Shown piece after piece: positions 28,182 through 34,567 of a stretch of 38,485 bases of DNA (positions are counted from its first letter, which is position 1; the number at the start of each line of letters is the position of its first letter). A program made the translations under genes and the position numbers. Source of the stretch: a virus; IMG/VR virus record IMGVR_UViG_3300036651_000595, positions 1 to 38,485 of that record, one strand, 5' to 3'. The notes under the pieces were generated by a model. It did no database searches, was not told the DNA's origin, and worked only from the letters and a program-made list of their open reading frames with translations.

Positions 28182-29300
28182 TCAGTCCGCGTCTGCGGAC
28201 TCGCGGTGGTCAGCGTAGGGATCGGACTTCTTGAATGAGCCGTCCCGGAATGCCTGCCAGTCGTCGCCGGATTCCTGCAACTCACACATCTGGAAATAGT
28301 CGCAGTCCCATCGACAGTCGGGGGTCGGTGTTTTGATGATCGGTAAGAGCCTACGTCGCACTGCGTCCATATGCAAATGCTCGGCCTGGATCTTGCGGAT
28401 CTGTGTGCGCTGCTCGGGCGCAGTGCGGTACACCGGCTCGCGGTGGAAGAGCGCCGGAGGCTGCCGCTCGGATACTTCGCCGAGCACCGTCACTCCCCAC
28501 TTCTCGGCTTCCTCGATCAGCCGATCCTTGGTCATCTTGCCGTGGACGATGCACCCCGCCTCGGTGAGCGACTTGAGAAAGTGCTCCTTGGTGGGCTGAT
28601 TCGTGTACTGCCCGGCGGCGTTGCGCGGGCGCGGGTCCGGCTTCCCCTTGCGGAGGAAGTTGTAGAGGATGCCGTCGAGCTTCTCGCCGCGCGGGATGAT
28701 GCCCTGATCGGACAGCACCTTCGAGGCCACGGCCCAATAGCTGCCAGCTTGATCGTCAAGCGGCAGGTGGTCGAGCGTGATCTGCTTCGCGGTCTTGTGG
28801 TCCCACAGCCACAGCGAGCCGTCCGTCTCAAGATCGCGGCCCACGAAGTCAAACGTCCCGTTGTAGAGGACCATCGTGCCTTCGCGCTTGGGGTAGGGGA
28901 CCGGGAACTCGAACCTTTGTTCGGCCGAGAGCACGTGCCACGTCGGGTCGAGCCCGTACTCGTCCAGGTAGCCGCCGAGCATGATCTCGCCTAGCTCGCG
29001 GGCGTCCACCCACTTCGGGTGCTGGTCGTCCTCTTCATCGGTCACCCAGACCCCGGCGGCCTCGTCGTTGCAGTAGTCACGCCAGACGCCGAGCACGTTG
29101 TAGCCGCGCTCGGTGCCGGGCAGGCTGTAGCGGTGTTGCAGCGCCAGGTGAATCCCGGTGCCGAACCACCGCGCGTCCGGGCGCGGGTACTTGGGCACGA
29201 GCCCCTTGCGCCAGCGCCAGTCCCAGCGGGCCACGCACCGCTTGAAATCCTTGCGCTCGGACGTTCTCAGGTGCGGCGTGCCCGCGACAGGGCGGCCCAT
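28182..29300 (-). CDS. PD-(D/E)XK nuclease with Fe-S-type cysteines (372 aa)
   Basis: ATG at 29300, 1 nt after the previous stop. The core has GTFDFVGRDLETDG (about 149-162, catalytic Asp) and LWLWDHKTAKQI (about 166, the D-x-K part). The first cysteine is C22 (RKDFKRCVARW) and the other three are in DCRWDCDYFQMCEL near the C-terminus. A first Cys far upstream with a C-terminal C-x3-C-x5-C is the Fe-S arrangement of AddB/Cas4-type nucleases. It probably resects DNA ends for annealing or degrades host DNA. A central acidic-aromatic segment (WVTDEEDDQHPKWVDARELG) precedes the core. Confidence 0.88.
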   Translation of the reverse strand: MGRPVAGTPHLRTSERKDFKRCVARWDWRWRKGLVPKYPRPDARWFGTGIHLALQHRYSLPGTERGYNVLGVWRDYCNDEAAGVWVTDEEDDQHPKWVDARELGEIMLGGYLDEYGLDPTWHVLSAEQRFEFPVPYPKREGTMVLYNGTFDFVGRDLETDGSLWLWDHKTAKQITLDHLPLDDQAGSYWAVASKVLSDQGIIPRGEKLDGILYNFLRKGKPDPRPRNAAGQYTNQPTKEHFLKSLTEAGCIVHGKMTKDRLIEEAEKWGVTVLGEVSERQPPALFHREPVYRTAPEQRTQIRKIQAEHLHMDAVRRRLLPIIKTPTPDCRWDCDYFQMCELQESGDDWQAFRDGSFKKSDPYADHRESADAD

Positions 29301-29301
29301 C

Positions 29302-29766
29302 TCAGAACTCGTCGTTCGCGTCGTCGGCCGGGATCTCGAAGTCCTCGAAGTCGTCCGGCTCGAACTCGGGCGGCGTCTCGTCCACGACCTCGGTGCTCGT
29401 GAACGTCACGGTGTCGTCGCCGTTGTCCACGACCGGCGGCACCGGCTCCACGACCTCTTGCACCGGGGGCGCTTGCTTGTCCTTCGGCTTGCGCGGCGTG
29501 CGGGTGCGCTTGGGGTTGGCCGCCTCGGTGACCGTGCCGGTGGTCAGGTGGGCGACCTCGGCCACGACTACGGGGCCGACCGGCTCTCCCAGCTCGGCGC
29601 GGATCTTGTTGGCCTCTTCGATGGCTCCCGCGATCACGGCTTCGAGACCGCGCAGTTCGAGGACGCGCGAGAATCGGGCGACGATCTCCGGGTGGCGCTC
29701 CTGTGCCCACTCGTAGAACTTCTCGGCCGCGATGGCTTCGCCTTCGGGGGTGGATTTAACGGGCAT
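29302..29766 (-). CDS. Unknown protein with Lys/Pro linker and acidic C-tail (154 aa)
   Basis: ATG at 29766, overlapping the SNF2-like gene by 11 nt. The N-terminal 60 residues are helical (AAEKFYEWAQERHPEIVARF; GAIEEANKIRAELGEP). A basic Pro-rich linker (NPKRTRTPRKPKDKQAPP) follows. The last 40 residues are acidic (FEPDDFEDFEIPADDANDEF) and end in Phe, reminiscent of SSB-type tips. This is a helicase-nuclease neighbour with a possible protein-recruiting tail; family unknown. Confidence 0.75.
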   Translation of the reverse strand: MPVKSTPEGEAIAAEKFYEWAQERHPEIVARFSRVLELRGLEAVIAGAIEEANKIRAELGEPVGPVVVAEVAHLTTGTVTEAANPKRTRTPRKPKDKQAPPVQEVVEPVPPVVDNGDDTVTFTSTEVVDETPPEFEPDDFEDFEIPADDANDEF

Positions 29767-31576
29767 TGGTGTGCTCCTTCTTGGTGATGTAGAGCTGCCG
29801 GGCGTACTCTACGCCGCGCGCTCCGTCCAGGACGTACTTCTGAACGCTCTCTCGGGCCGCCGCAATCCAGGCGACCTCTTCCTCGATGGTGCCGAGGGTG
29901 CGGAGGTAATGGATCGTGACGTTGTGCATCCGGCTCGCGCGGTGAACGCGGTCCTCGACCTGCTCTTGATCGTCCGGCACCGTGGACTCGTCCAGCATCA
30001 CGAGATCGTCGGCGGCGTCGAGGGTGATCGCGACCCCGGCGGCCATCGTGTTGATGAGCACGACGCGGTGGGTGGGCGAGTCACTCTGGAAGTCGTCCAT
30101 GATCTCCTGACGGCGCTTGCTGCTGGTCTCGCCGGTCAGCGCGACCGCCGGGATGCCAGCGGTGACCAGACCAGCGGCGAAGATGTTGATGAGGCGGGTG
30201 AACCGGGAGGCGACCACGAGGCGGCCCTCGTCGGGCAGCCCCAGCTCGGCGCACTTCTCGATCAGCCACTCGAACTTCACCGAGTCGCACGACGGCATGA
30301 GCGTACCGTCCCCGAGGATGCCGTGGACGGCGCTCGCGAGCTGCACCTTGCGGGTGTGCTCGGCCAGTGCGCCGACCGCGATGATCTCGGCCCCGTCAGC
30401 CTCGATGCTCGCGTCGCTCTCGAACTCGGCGTACTGCGCCGCGTGCTTGGGCGAGGGGGTGAGCCAGACGCCGAACGGTGAGCCCTCGTCGCCGGGGATC
30501 AGGTGCCAGCCCGCGTAGGTCTTGGGTGGCAGCTCGGGCAGGACCTCAGCCTTGGTGCGCCGGAGCATGATCGGGGAGACGGCCTTCGCGAGCGCGTCCT
30601 CCCCGCCGGGCCGGAAGCCGACGATGACGTGGCGGCTGAAGCCGTTGCTCTCGGTCTCGTAGAACTGCCCCACGAAGGACCAGTACGAGCTGTAGACCTT
30701 CGGGTCGAGCCAGTTCAGCGTGCCCCAGAGCTGCTCGGGCTTGCCGCGCATGGGCGTCCCGGACAGCGCGATCCGGTCGCGGGCCTTGAGCGCCACGATG
30801 CCCTTCCGCTGCTGAGACTCGGACTTGACGCTCTTCCGCACGAGCGCGCGGTGGCTCTCGTCCAGGATCACGGTGTCCCACGCGATCTCGTGGAGCTGCG
30901 GCCAGAGCGGCTCGCCGTTCTTGAGTCGCGCCATCTCTATGTTCGCGCAGACAAAGACATGCCCCGTGGTGACCCCCAGCGCGGCGCTGAGCGCCGTTTC
31001 GCGCTTGGCCCTAGTCCCGACAAGGGGGAAAGCCTGAGAGTCGCTGAGCGTCCACTTGGCGACCTCGGCGGGCCACACTGTCTCGGCCGCAATCTTGGGC
31101 GAGAGGATCAGGTGCCGGTAGAGCGGCTTCTCGCGGTTGCGCTCGATCACGGTGCCGATGGCCTGAGCGGTCTTGCCGAGGCCCGGCTGATCTGCCAGCA
31201 GGAAGGTGCCGACGCGAGCGCCGAAGGCGATGCCCGCGCGCTGGTACGGCCGCGCCGCCTCGTGGAGCGCGGGCGCGTAGGTGCGGATGCAGGGCAGCGC
31301 GGCGTCCACGGCCATGCTCTTGATCGCGTCCAGCTCAGCCTCGGCGGCCTTGGCCTGCCGAGCCCACAGATTCAGCGCCGGGCCGATCTTGAGCTGAGCG
31401 CCGAATACCTCGCGGAACCGGCGGCACGTCGTCATGCTGACGGGGTAGCGCCAGTGCTTGCCGCCGACCTTACTGAACCGGCCGCCACCGACACGGCGGC
31501 AGAGGTCGGGCGTGTTCGGCCCGACCCATCCGCGCAGCTCGATACGGTCCTCGACCAGTTCGACGGTGATTGCCAC
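29756..31576 (-). CDS. SNF2-family helicase/ATPase (606 aa)
   Basis: GTG at 31576, 3 nt after the previous stop, with weak ribosome binding. Helicase motifs are complete: LLADQPGLGKTAQAIGTV (motif I, about 127-144), VILDESHRALV (DExH, about 236), IALSGTPMRGKPEQLWG (motif III region), LVVASRFTRLI (motif IV) and VLINTMAAGVAITLDAADD with QVEDRVHRASR (motifs V-VI, about 543). The 140-residue N-terminal part (IELRGWVGPNTPDLCRRVGG) resembles the HARP-like or substrate-binding extension of phage SNF2 proteins. It may remodel stalled forks or displace proteins; it precedes the nuclease and recombinase in the operon. Confidence 0.92.
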   Translation of the reverse strand: MAITVELVEDRIELRGWVGPNTPDLCRRVGGGRFSKVGGKHWRYPVSMTTCRRFREVFGAQLKIGPALNLWARQAKAAEAELDAIKSMAVDAALPCIRTYAPALHEAARPYQRAGIAFGARVGTFLLADQPGLGKTAQAIGTVIERNREKPLYRHLILSPKIAAETVWPAEVAKWTLSDSQAFPLVGTRAKRETALSAALGVTTGHVFVCANIEMARLKNGEPLWPQLHEIAWDTVILDESHRALVRKSVKSESQQRKGIVALKARDRIALSGTPMRGKPEQLWGTLNWLDPKVYSSYWSFVGQFYETESNGFSRHVIVGFRPGGEDALAKAVSPIMLRRTKAEVLPELPPKTYAGWHLIPGDEGSPFGVWLTPSPKHAAQYAEFESDASIEADGAEIIAVGALAEHTRKVQLASAVHGILGDGTLMPSCDSVKFEWLIEKCAELGLPDEGRLVVASRFTRLINIFAAGLVTAGIPAVALTGETSSKRRQEIMDDFQSDSPTHRVVLINTMAAGVAITLDAADDLVMLDESTVPDDQEQVEDRVHRASRMHNVTIHYLRTLGTIEEEVAWIAAARESVQKYVLDGARGVEYARQLYITKKEHTNAR

Positions 31577-31579
31577 GGA

Positions 31580-31891
31580 TCAAGCATCCGCCGGGGGCTG
31601 GGATTTGTCAAGCCCCTGCCGGTCTTTCCAGCGCCGGAGGCACTCGGCCTTCACGCCGTTCTCGTCCAGCACGCCGCGCGACATGATCGCGATGGCCTGC
31701 ACAAGACCGACCACGCGGCCGTGCATGAAGTCGAGGTTGATCTCGGCGGGCAGCTCTTCGCCGTTGCGAGCGTGCTGCCGGTAACGCCGCCAGCGGGCGT
31801 AAGCGCCGTCGAGCTTGAGCCAGAGCTGCTCGACCAGCGTCGGCCCGGCGTGGGCCTTGTCCGGCAGGCCCATGAGTTCGCGGGTGTTCAC
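31580..31891 (-). CDS. Unknown helical protein (103 aa)
   Basis: GTG at 31891 overlaps the previous stop (GTGA). MNTRELMGLPDKAHAGPTLV, LWLKLDGAYARWRRYRQHAR and INLDFMHGRVVGLVQAIAIM are helical and basic. DENGVKAECLRRWKDRQGLD continues the helix. No motif beyond the high Arg content. The last bases before the SNF2-like gene contain another TTGACA hexamer. Confidence 0.7.
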   Translation of the reverse strand: MNTRELMGLPDKAHAGPTLVEQLWLKLDGAYARWRRYRQHARNGEELPAEINLDFMHGRVVGLVQAIAIMSRGVLDENGVKAECLRRWKDRQGLDKSQPPADA

Positions 31892-32283
31892 AGCTCGACC
31901 TCTTCTTGCTCTTCGCGCGGCGGCATGGCGGCCTGCCCGGAGAGGATGTCGCCGAAGAGTTCGAGCAGCTTCACCACGACCTCGACGGTGGCGTCGATGA
32001 CCTGATCGCGCGGTTGTGAACCGTCACACGGTACGGTGAGCCGCTGCGTCCCTCGGGCGCGTCCCCCGTCCGGTTGCGGCGCGGGCCACTGCGCCTCCAC
32101 GATCAGGTAGGGGATGACCTCGCTACGCTCGACGGCGACGCGCATCTGCCTCATCCCTCCCTTCTCGCCTCGGTGCCACCAGTCGATCCGGCCGCCCTCG
32201 GAGTTGCCGAGCGGCTCGAAGTCGCTTTGGTAGAGCGCGGAGTTGACGGCCTCGGCCGCCTCCTGTAGCAGGGTGACTGCCAT
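31888..32283 (-). CDS. Unknown protein (131 aa)
   Basis: ATG at 32283 overlaps the upstream stop by one base (TGATG), so I use this start rather than a longer frame. MAVTLLQEAAEAVNSALYQS, FEPLGNSEGGRIDWWHRGEK and MRVAVERSEVIPYLIVEAQW suggest an alpha/beta domain. A C-terminal helix (VIDATVEVVVKLLELFGDIL) and acidic tail (REEQEEVEL) follow. No family recognised. Confidence 0.7.
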   Translation of the reverse strand: MAVTLLQEAAEAVNSALYQSDFEPLGNSEGGRIDWWHRGEKGGMRQMRVAVERSEVIPYLIVEAQWPAPQPDGGRARGTQRLTVPCDGSQPRDQVIDATVEVVVKLLELFGDILSGQAAMPPREEQEEVEL

Positions 32284-32888
32284 CACACGACCCCTCTCGG
32301 TTTGTAGCACTTGGAGCCGACGCCACGGATGGCGCTCAGCTTGACGGAGCGGATGCCACAGCGGGTGTCTTTGCCGTGGGGGTAGCCAGCGACCGGCGTT
32401 TGCCCGGCCTCGTAGCTCGCGAACGTCAGCACGCGCTTGGCGGGATCGGGCGCGGCGTCGAGCTTGGTGAGCTTGCCGTCGTAGGGCACGATGGCTTTCT
32501 CTTCGATCCCGGTGATCGAGTTCTCCCACGTCAGCTCGCGGCCACGGAGGCGCGGGTAGATGTCGGCGGCGTCAGCCTCGGGATCGAACGGGAGCCGGTA
32601 GTAGCCGGTGTCGGTCAGCCGGACGGTGCCGGGGTCCTTCAGCACGCGGAGCGCGGCCTTTAGGTTCTCCCACGGCTCGCGCCAGCGCCGCTCGCCTTCC
32701 CAGACGGTGTGCCAGCCCTGCTTGAACACGTAGTTCCCGGTGTGCGGCTTGAGCTGCCAGGTGAAGTCGAAGCTCTCGCCGGGTCGAGTGACCGAGACGC
32801 CACGCAGGCCGTTGCCGGGGCGCAGTCGCTCGACGGTCCAGCCGGGGCAGACCTCGGCCTGCGCGGCGAACACTCCGGCGGCGGTCAT
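32283..32888 (-). CDS. Unknown protein (201 aa)
   Basis: ATG at 32888 overlaps the small membrane gene (ATGA). Segments include MTAAGVFAAQAEVCPGWTVE, SFDFTWQLKPHTGNYVFKQG, RRWREPWENLKAALRVLKDP and TDTGYYRLPFDPEADAADIY; it ends GSKCYKPRGVV. The region with W, F and Y in strand pattern followed by an R/K helix may be a nucleic-acid-binding domain. I do not recognise a family. It is the second gene of the early operon. Confidence 0.7.
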   Translation of the reverse strand: MTAAGVFAAQAEVCPGWTVERLRPGNGLRGVSVTRPGESFDFTWQLKPHTGNYVFKQGWHTVWEGERRWREPWENLKAALRVLKDPGTVRLTDTGYYRLPFDPEADAADIYPRLRGRELTWENSITGIEEKAIVPYDGKLTKLDAAPDPAKRVLTFASYEAGQTPVAGYPHGKDTRCGIRSVKLSAIRGVGSKCYKPRGVV

Positions 32889-33034
32889 GCCGCCACGCTC
32901 CGGCGGCAGAGCCAGCGAACCGGCGCGGCAATCACGGAATACGCCACGTAGAGCAGCAGGAAGGGAGACAGGGCCAGGGTGGCGACCGGGCCGAGGCTCA
33001 CGCCAAAGCGGCGTGATCGAACGTACGTTCTCAT
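32885..33034 (-). CDS. Small single-pass membrane protein (49 aa)
   Basis: ATG at 33034 with GTAGGAG about 7 nt upstream, first gene after the hairpins that end the lysis operon. After a basic start (MRTYVRSRRFGVS), residues 14-38 (LGPVATLALSPFLLLYVAYS, VIAAP) form one membrane helix, followed by VRWLCRRSVAA. Unknown function. As the promoter-proximal early gene it may act at the membrane soon after infection, which is inference from position. Confidence 0.65.
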   Translation of the reverse strand: MRTYVRSRRFGVSLGPVATLALSPFLLLYVAYSVIAAPVRWLCRRSVAA

Positions 33035-33106
33035 GGGTGACTCCTACGGTGTGGTGGTGGTGTGGTGCAACTCCATTATCGCATGGCTGTCAAGTGCCAA
33101 CATGGC
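33035..33106 (-). promoter_or_regulatory. Leader of the early operon
   Basis: On the minus strand this leader holds TTGACA (33093-33088), GATAATGG (33080-33073), CACACCACCACC and TAGGAG before the ATG at 33034. The hexamers are too close (7 nt) for a standard promoter pair. GATAAT could be a -10 with a weak -35, and TTGACA could be part of an operator. The leader resembles those at 13.36 kb and 19.95 kb. Confidence 0.4.
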
Positions 33107-33141
33107 GCGACCCCCGTAGATTCCACACCTACGGGGGTCGC
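33107..33141 (-). terminator. 13-bp perfect hairpin downstream of the holin gene
   Basis: GCGACCCCCGTAG (33107-33119) pairs with CTACGGGGGTCGC (33129-33141) around a 9-nt loop. It has no U-tract, so it may work with the neighbouring hairpin to separate the lysis operon from the early operon. Confidence 0.6.
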
Positions 33142-33149
33142 CAGGGGCT

Positions 33150-33172
33150 CCGGGTGGGAGTCAATCACCCGG
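33150..33172 (-). terminator. 7-bp hairpin after the holin stop
   Basis: CCGGGTG (33150-33156) pairs with CACCCGG (33166-33172) around a 9-nt loop, starting 10 nt after the stop codon of the holin-like gene. Second member of a double-hairpin boundary. Confidence 0.55.
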
Positions 33173-33181
33173 CACATCCCT

Positions 33182-33463
33182 TTAGGAGAGAGCCTTCTTG
33201 GAGCTGAGGTAGGACGCGACCAGGGTCTTGACTGCGCTGAAGCCAGCAGCAGCAGCGCCGCCGACCACGGTCACGAGCGCCTTCTCAGCGCCGGAGATCG
33301 AGAGCAGCTCGTGGACGTGCAGGCCGCTCGCGGCGTAGAGGACGGTCAGGTTCGCGGCGGCTGCCTGCCAGAACGTGTGACCGGCGCGCTTGGCGAGATC
33401 GAGCACGGCTGACTGAATGACGGCGGCCTCACCAGCGCCGAGGGGGGCGACGGGAGTGGTCAT
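33182..33463 (-). CDS. Holin-like membrane protein (93 aa)
   Basis: ATG at 33463 with TGAGGA about 5 nt upstream. MTTPVAPLGAGEAAVIQSAV, LDLAKRAGHTFWQAAAANLT and LYAASGLHVHELLSISGAEK are followed by ALVTVVGGAAAAGFSAVKTL and VASYLSSKKALS. The central and C-terminal hydrophobic stretches, the length and the Lys-rich tail resemble r1t-type phage holins, although hydrophobicity of the first segment is modest. It would form lesions that release the lysin coded at 14385-15260. Last gene of the lysis cassette. Confidence 0.7.
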   Translation of the reverse strand: MTTPVAPLGAGEAAVIQSAVLDLAKRAGHTFWQAAAANLTVLYAASGLHVHELLSISGAEKALVTVVGGAAAAGFSAVKTLVASYLSSKKALS

Positions 33464-33470
33464 GGATTCC

Positions 33471-33776
33471 TCACTTCTTGGGTTGAATGACTGCGGTGTG
33501 CGGGTTGTAGCTCCCACAACGGTACGTCACCCGGACGTAATCCGTGAGCGGGTCGCCGGGCGGGATCTGATTCACCACGCCGCACGCAAGCAGCCGGATC
33601 TGCTGGTTCGTGTAGCTGCGGCCTTGCTCGACGCCGAGGGAGTAGATGGCCCAACCGCCGACGCCAGCGATGACCAGAACGGCCAGCGCCAGCCCGAGCA
33701 AGCCCCTACGCAGGCGGCGGAACGCCAGGAGGTATGCCGTCTGGACTACCAGCTCCGGGCTCGCTTCCTCCGACAT
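33471..33776 (-). CDS. Membrane protein of the lysis cassette (101 aa)
   Basis: I prefer ATG 33776, with GGGAGG about 9 nt upstream, over the further ATG at 33815. A cytoplasmic basic patch (AYLLAFRRLRR) precedes a clear membrane helix (GLLGLALAVLVIAGVGGWAI, then YSLG). A polar extracellular part with two cysteines follows (RLLACGVVNQ; VTYRCGSYNP), suggesting a disulfide outside the membrane. It overlaps the 140-aa gene by 71 nt in another frame. Possible lysis regulator or accessory holin. Confidence 0.7.
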   Translation of the reverse strand: MSEEASPELVVQTAYLLAFRRLRRGLLGLALAVLVIAGVGGWAIYSLGVEQGRSYTNQQIRLLACGVVNQIPPGDPLTDYVRVTYRCGSYNPHTAVIQPKK

Positions 33777-34128
33777 CCGGTGTCGCCTCCCTTCGCGCCT
33801 CTCGGACGCGCTCATGCGTCTCTGGATCGTATCCCAGAATCCACAGAAATCGCTCTTGGCGGGCGAGTTTCGTTTCGAGGTCTGCCTCGCGCTGCTCGGC
33901 GGCCTGCCCCTCGGTTCGCGCCTCTTCGACCTCGTGTTCGAGCCGTTGCCGCTGAGCTTCAGCGTCGGCTCGAAGGTGGCTGATCTCGCGTGGGGTGCGC
34001 TCTCGGCGGGAAAGCAGCGCGGGAATCACAGCGGCCACCACGACCGAGCCCGCTGACACGAGCGCGAGCTTGAGGTTAGAGGCACTCGCCGTTGCCGCCT
34101 CGGCCAGAACGATCAGGCTCGACGGCAT
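33706..34128 (-). CDS. Membrane-anchored coiled-coil protein (140 aa)
   Basis: ATG at 34128 with a near-ideal AAAGGAGG about 9 nt upstream. The N-terminal segment (LKLALVSAGSVVVAAVIPAL) is one membrane helix. It is followed by RERTPREISHLRADAEAQRQ, RLEHEVEEARTEGQAAEQRE and ADLETKLARQERFLWILGYD, a long charged coiled coil, then a Pro/Gly tail (GAGSPDGIPPGVPPPA). An anchor plus periplasm- or cytoplasm-facing coiled coil recalls spanin-like or holin-accessory proteins, but the host is probably Gram-positive and topology is uncertain. Overlaps both neighbours (53 and 71 nt). Confidence 0.72.
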   Translation of the reverse strand: MPSSLIVLAEAATASASNLKLALVSAGSVVVAAVIPALLSRRERTPREISHLRADAEAQRQRLEHEVEEARTEGQAAEQREADLETKLARQERFLWILGYDPETHERVREARREATPDVGGSEPGAGSPDGIPPGVPPPA

Positions 34129-34567
34129 CGGGGGTGTCCTCCTTTATCGGTAGCGCATCCGGCGGGAAGATCACCATGCCCTCGGCAAGAGCCCCTTGGC
34201 CCACCCACAGAAACGGTCCAGCCCAGACCAGCTCGCCGGTCACGAACCATGAGCCCGCTTGGCTCAGGCCCACCAAGAAGGCTACCCCGGCAAAGACACG
34301 GAGCACCCACGTAGAGTGACGGTCAAACTTGGTCAAAACGGCGTACGCCATACCGAGCGCCAGGACCAGCAGGACGACGCCGACCGTCCTCATTCCGCCG
34401 GGGACGGCGTTGATGAGGATGTGGTAGGCCGGACTCCGGGCGGCGCGGTTGCCGTCGAGCGCAAAGCCGAGGCCGATCCACGCCGTAATCACGGTCAGGA
34501 CCGTGCCGACGAACGACCAGAGGTTCAGAGCTTGCTCGCGAGTATTGGGGCGAAGCCTAAGTCGCAT
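34076..34567 (-). CDS. Multi-pass membrane protein (163 aa)
   Basis: ATG at 34567, overlapping the end of the tail gene by 11 nt. Hydrophobic segments: LWSFVGTVLTVITAWIGLGF (about 16-35), TVGVVLLVLALGMAYAVLTK (about 61-80) and VLRVFAGVAFLVGLSQAGSW (about 88-107), with a probable fourth at WAGPFLWVGQGALAEG. The acidic tail (KEDTPDAVEPDRSGRGG) is likely soluble. A three- to four-pass protein opening the lysis cassette could be a holin or antiholin. No specific family recognised. Confidence 0.72.
   Translation of the reverse strand: MRLRLRPNTREQALNLWSFVGTVLTVITAWIGLGFALDGNRAARSPAYHILINAVPGGMRTVGVVLLVLALGMAYAVLTKFDRHSTWVLRVFAGVAFLVGLSQAGSWFVTGELVWAGPFLWVGQGALAEGMVIFPPDALPIKEDTPDAVEPDRSGRGGNGECL

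Noticed and set aside
33706-33815. Start of the 101-aa membrane gene at ATG 33815
   Set aside because: ATG 33776 has GGGAGG at good spacing, and the extra residues are a charged, low-complexity extension.
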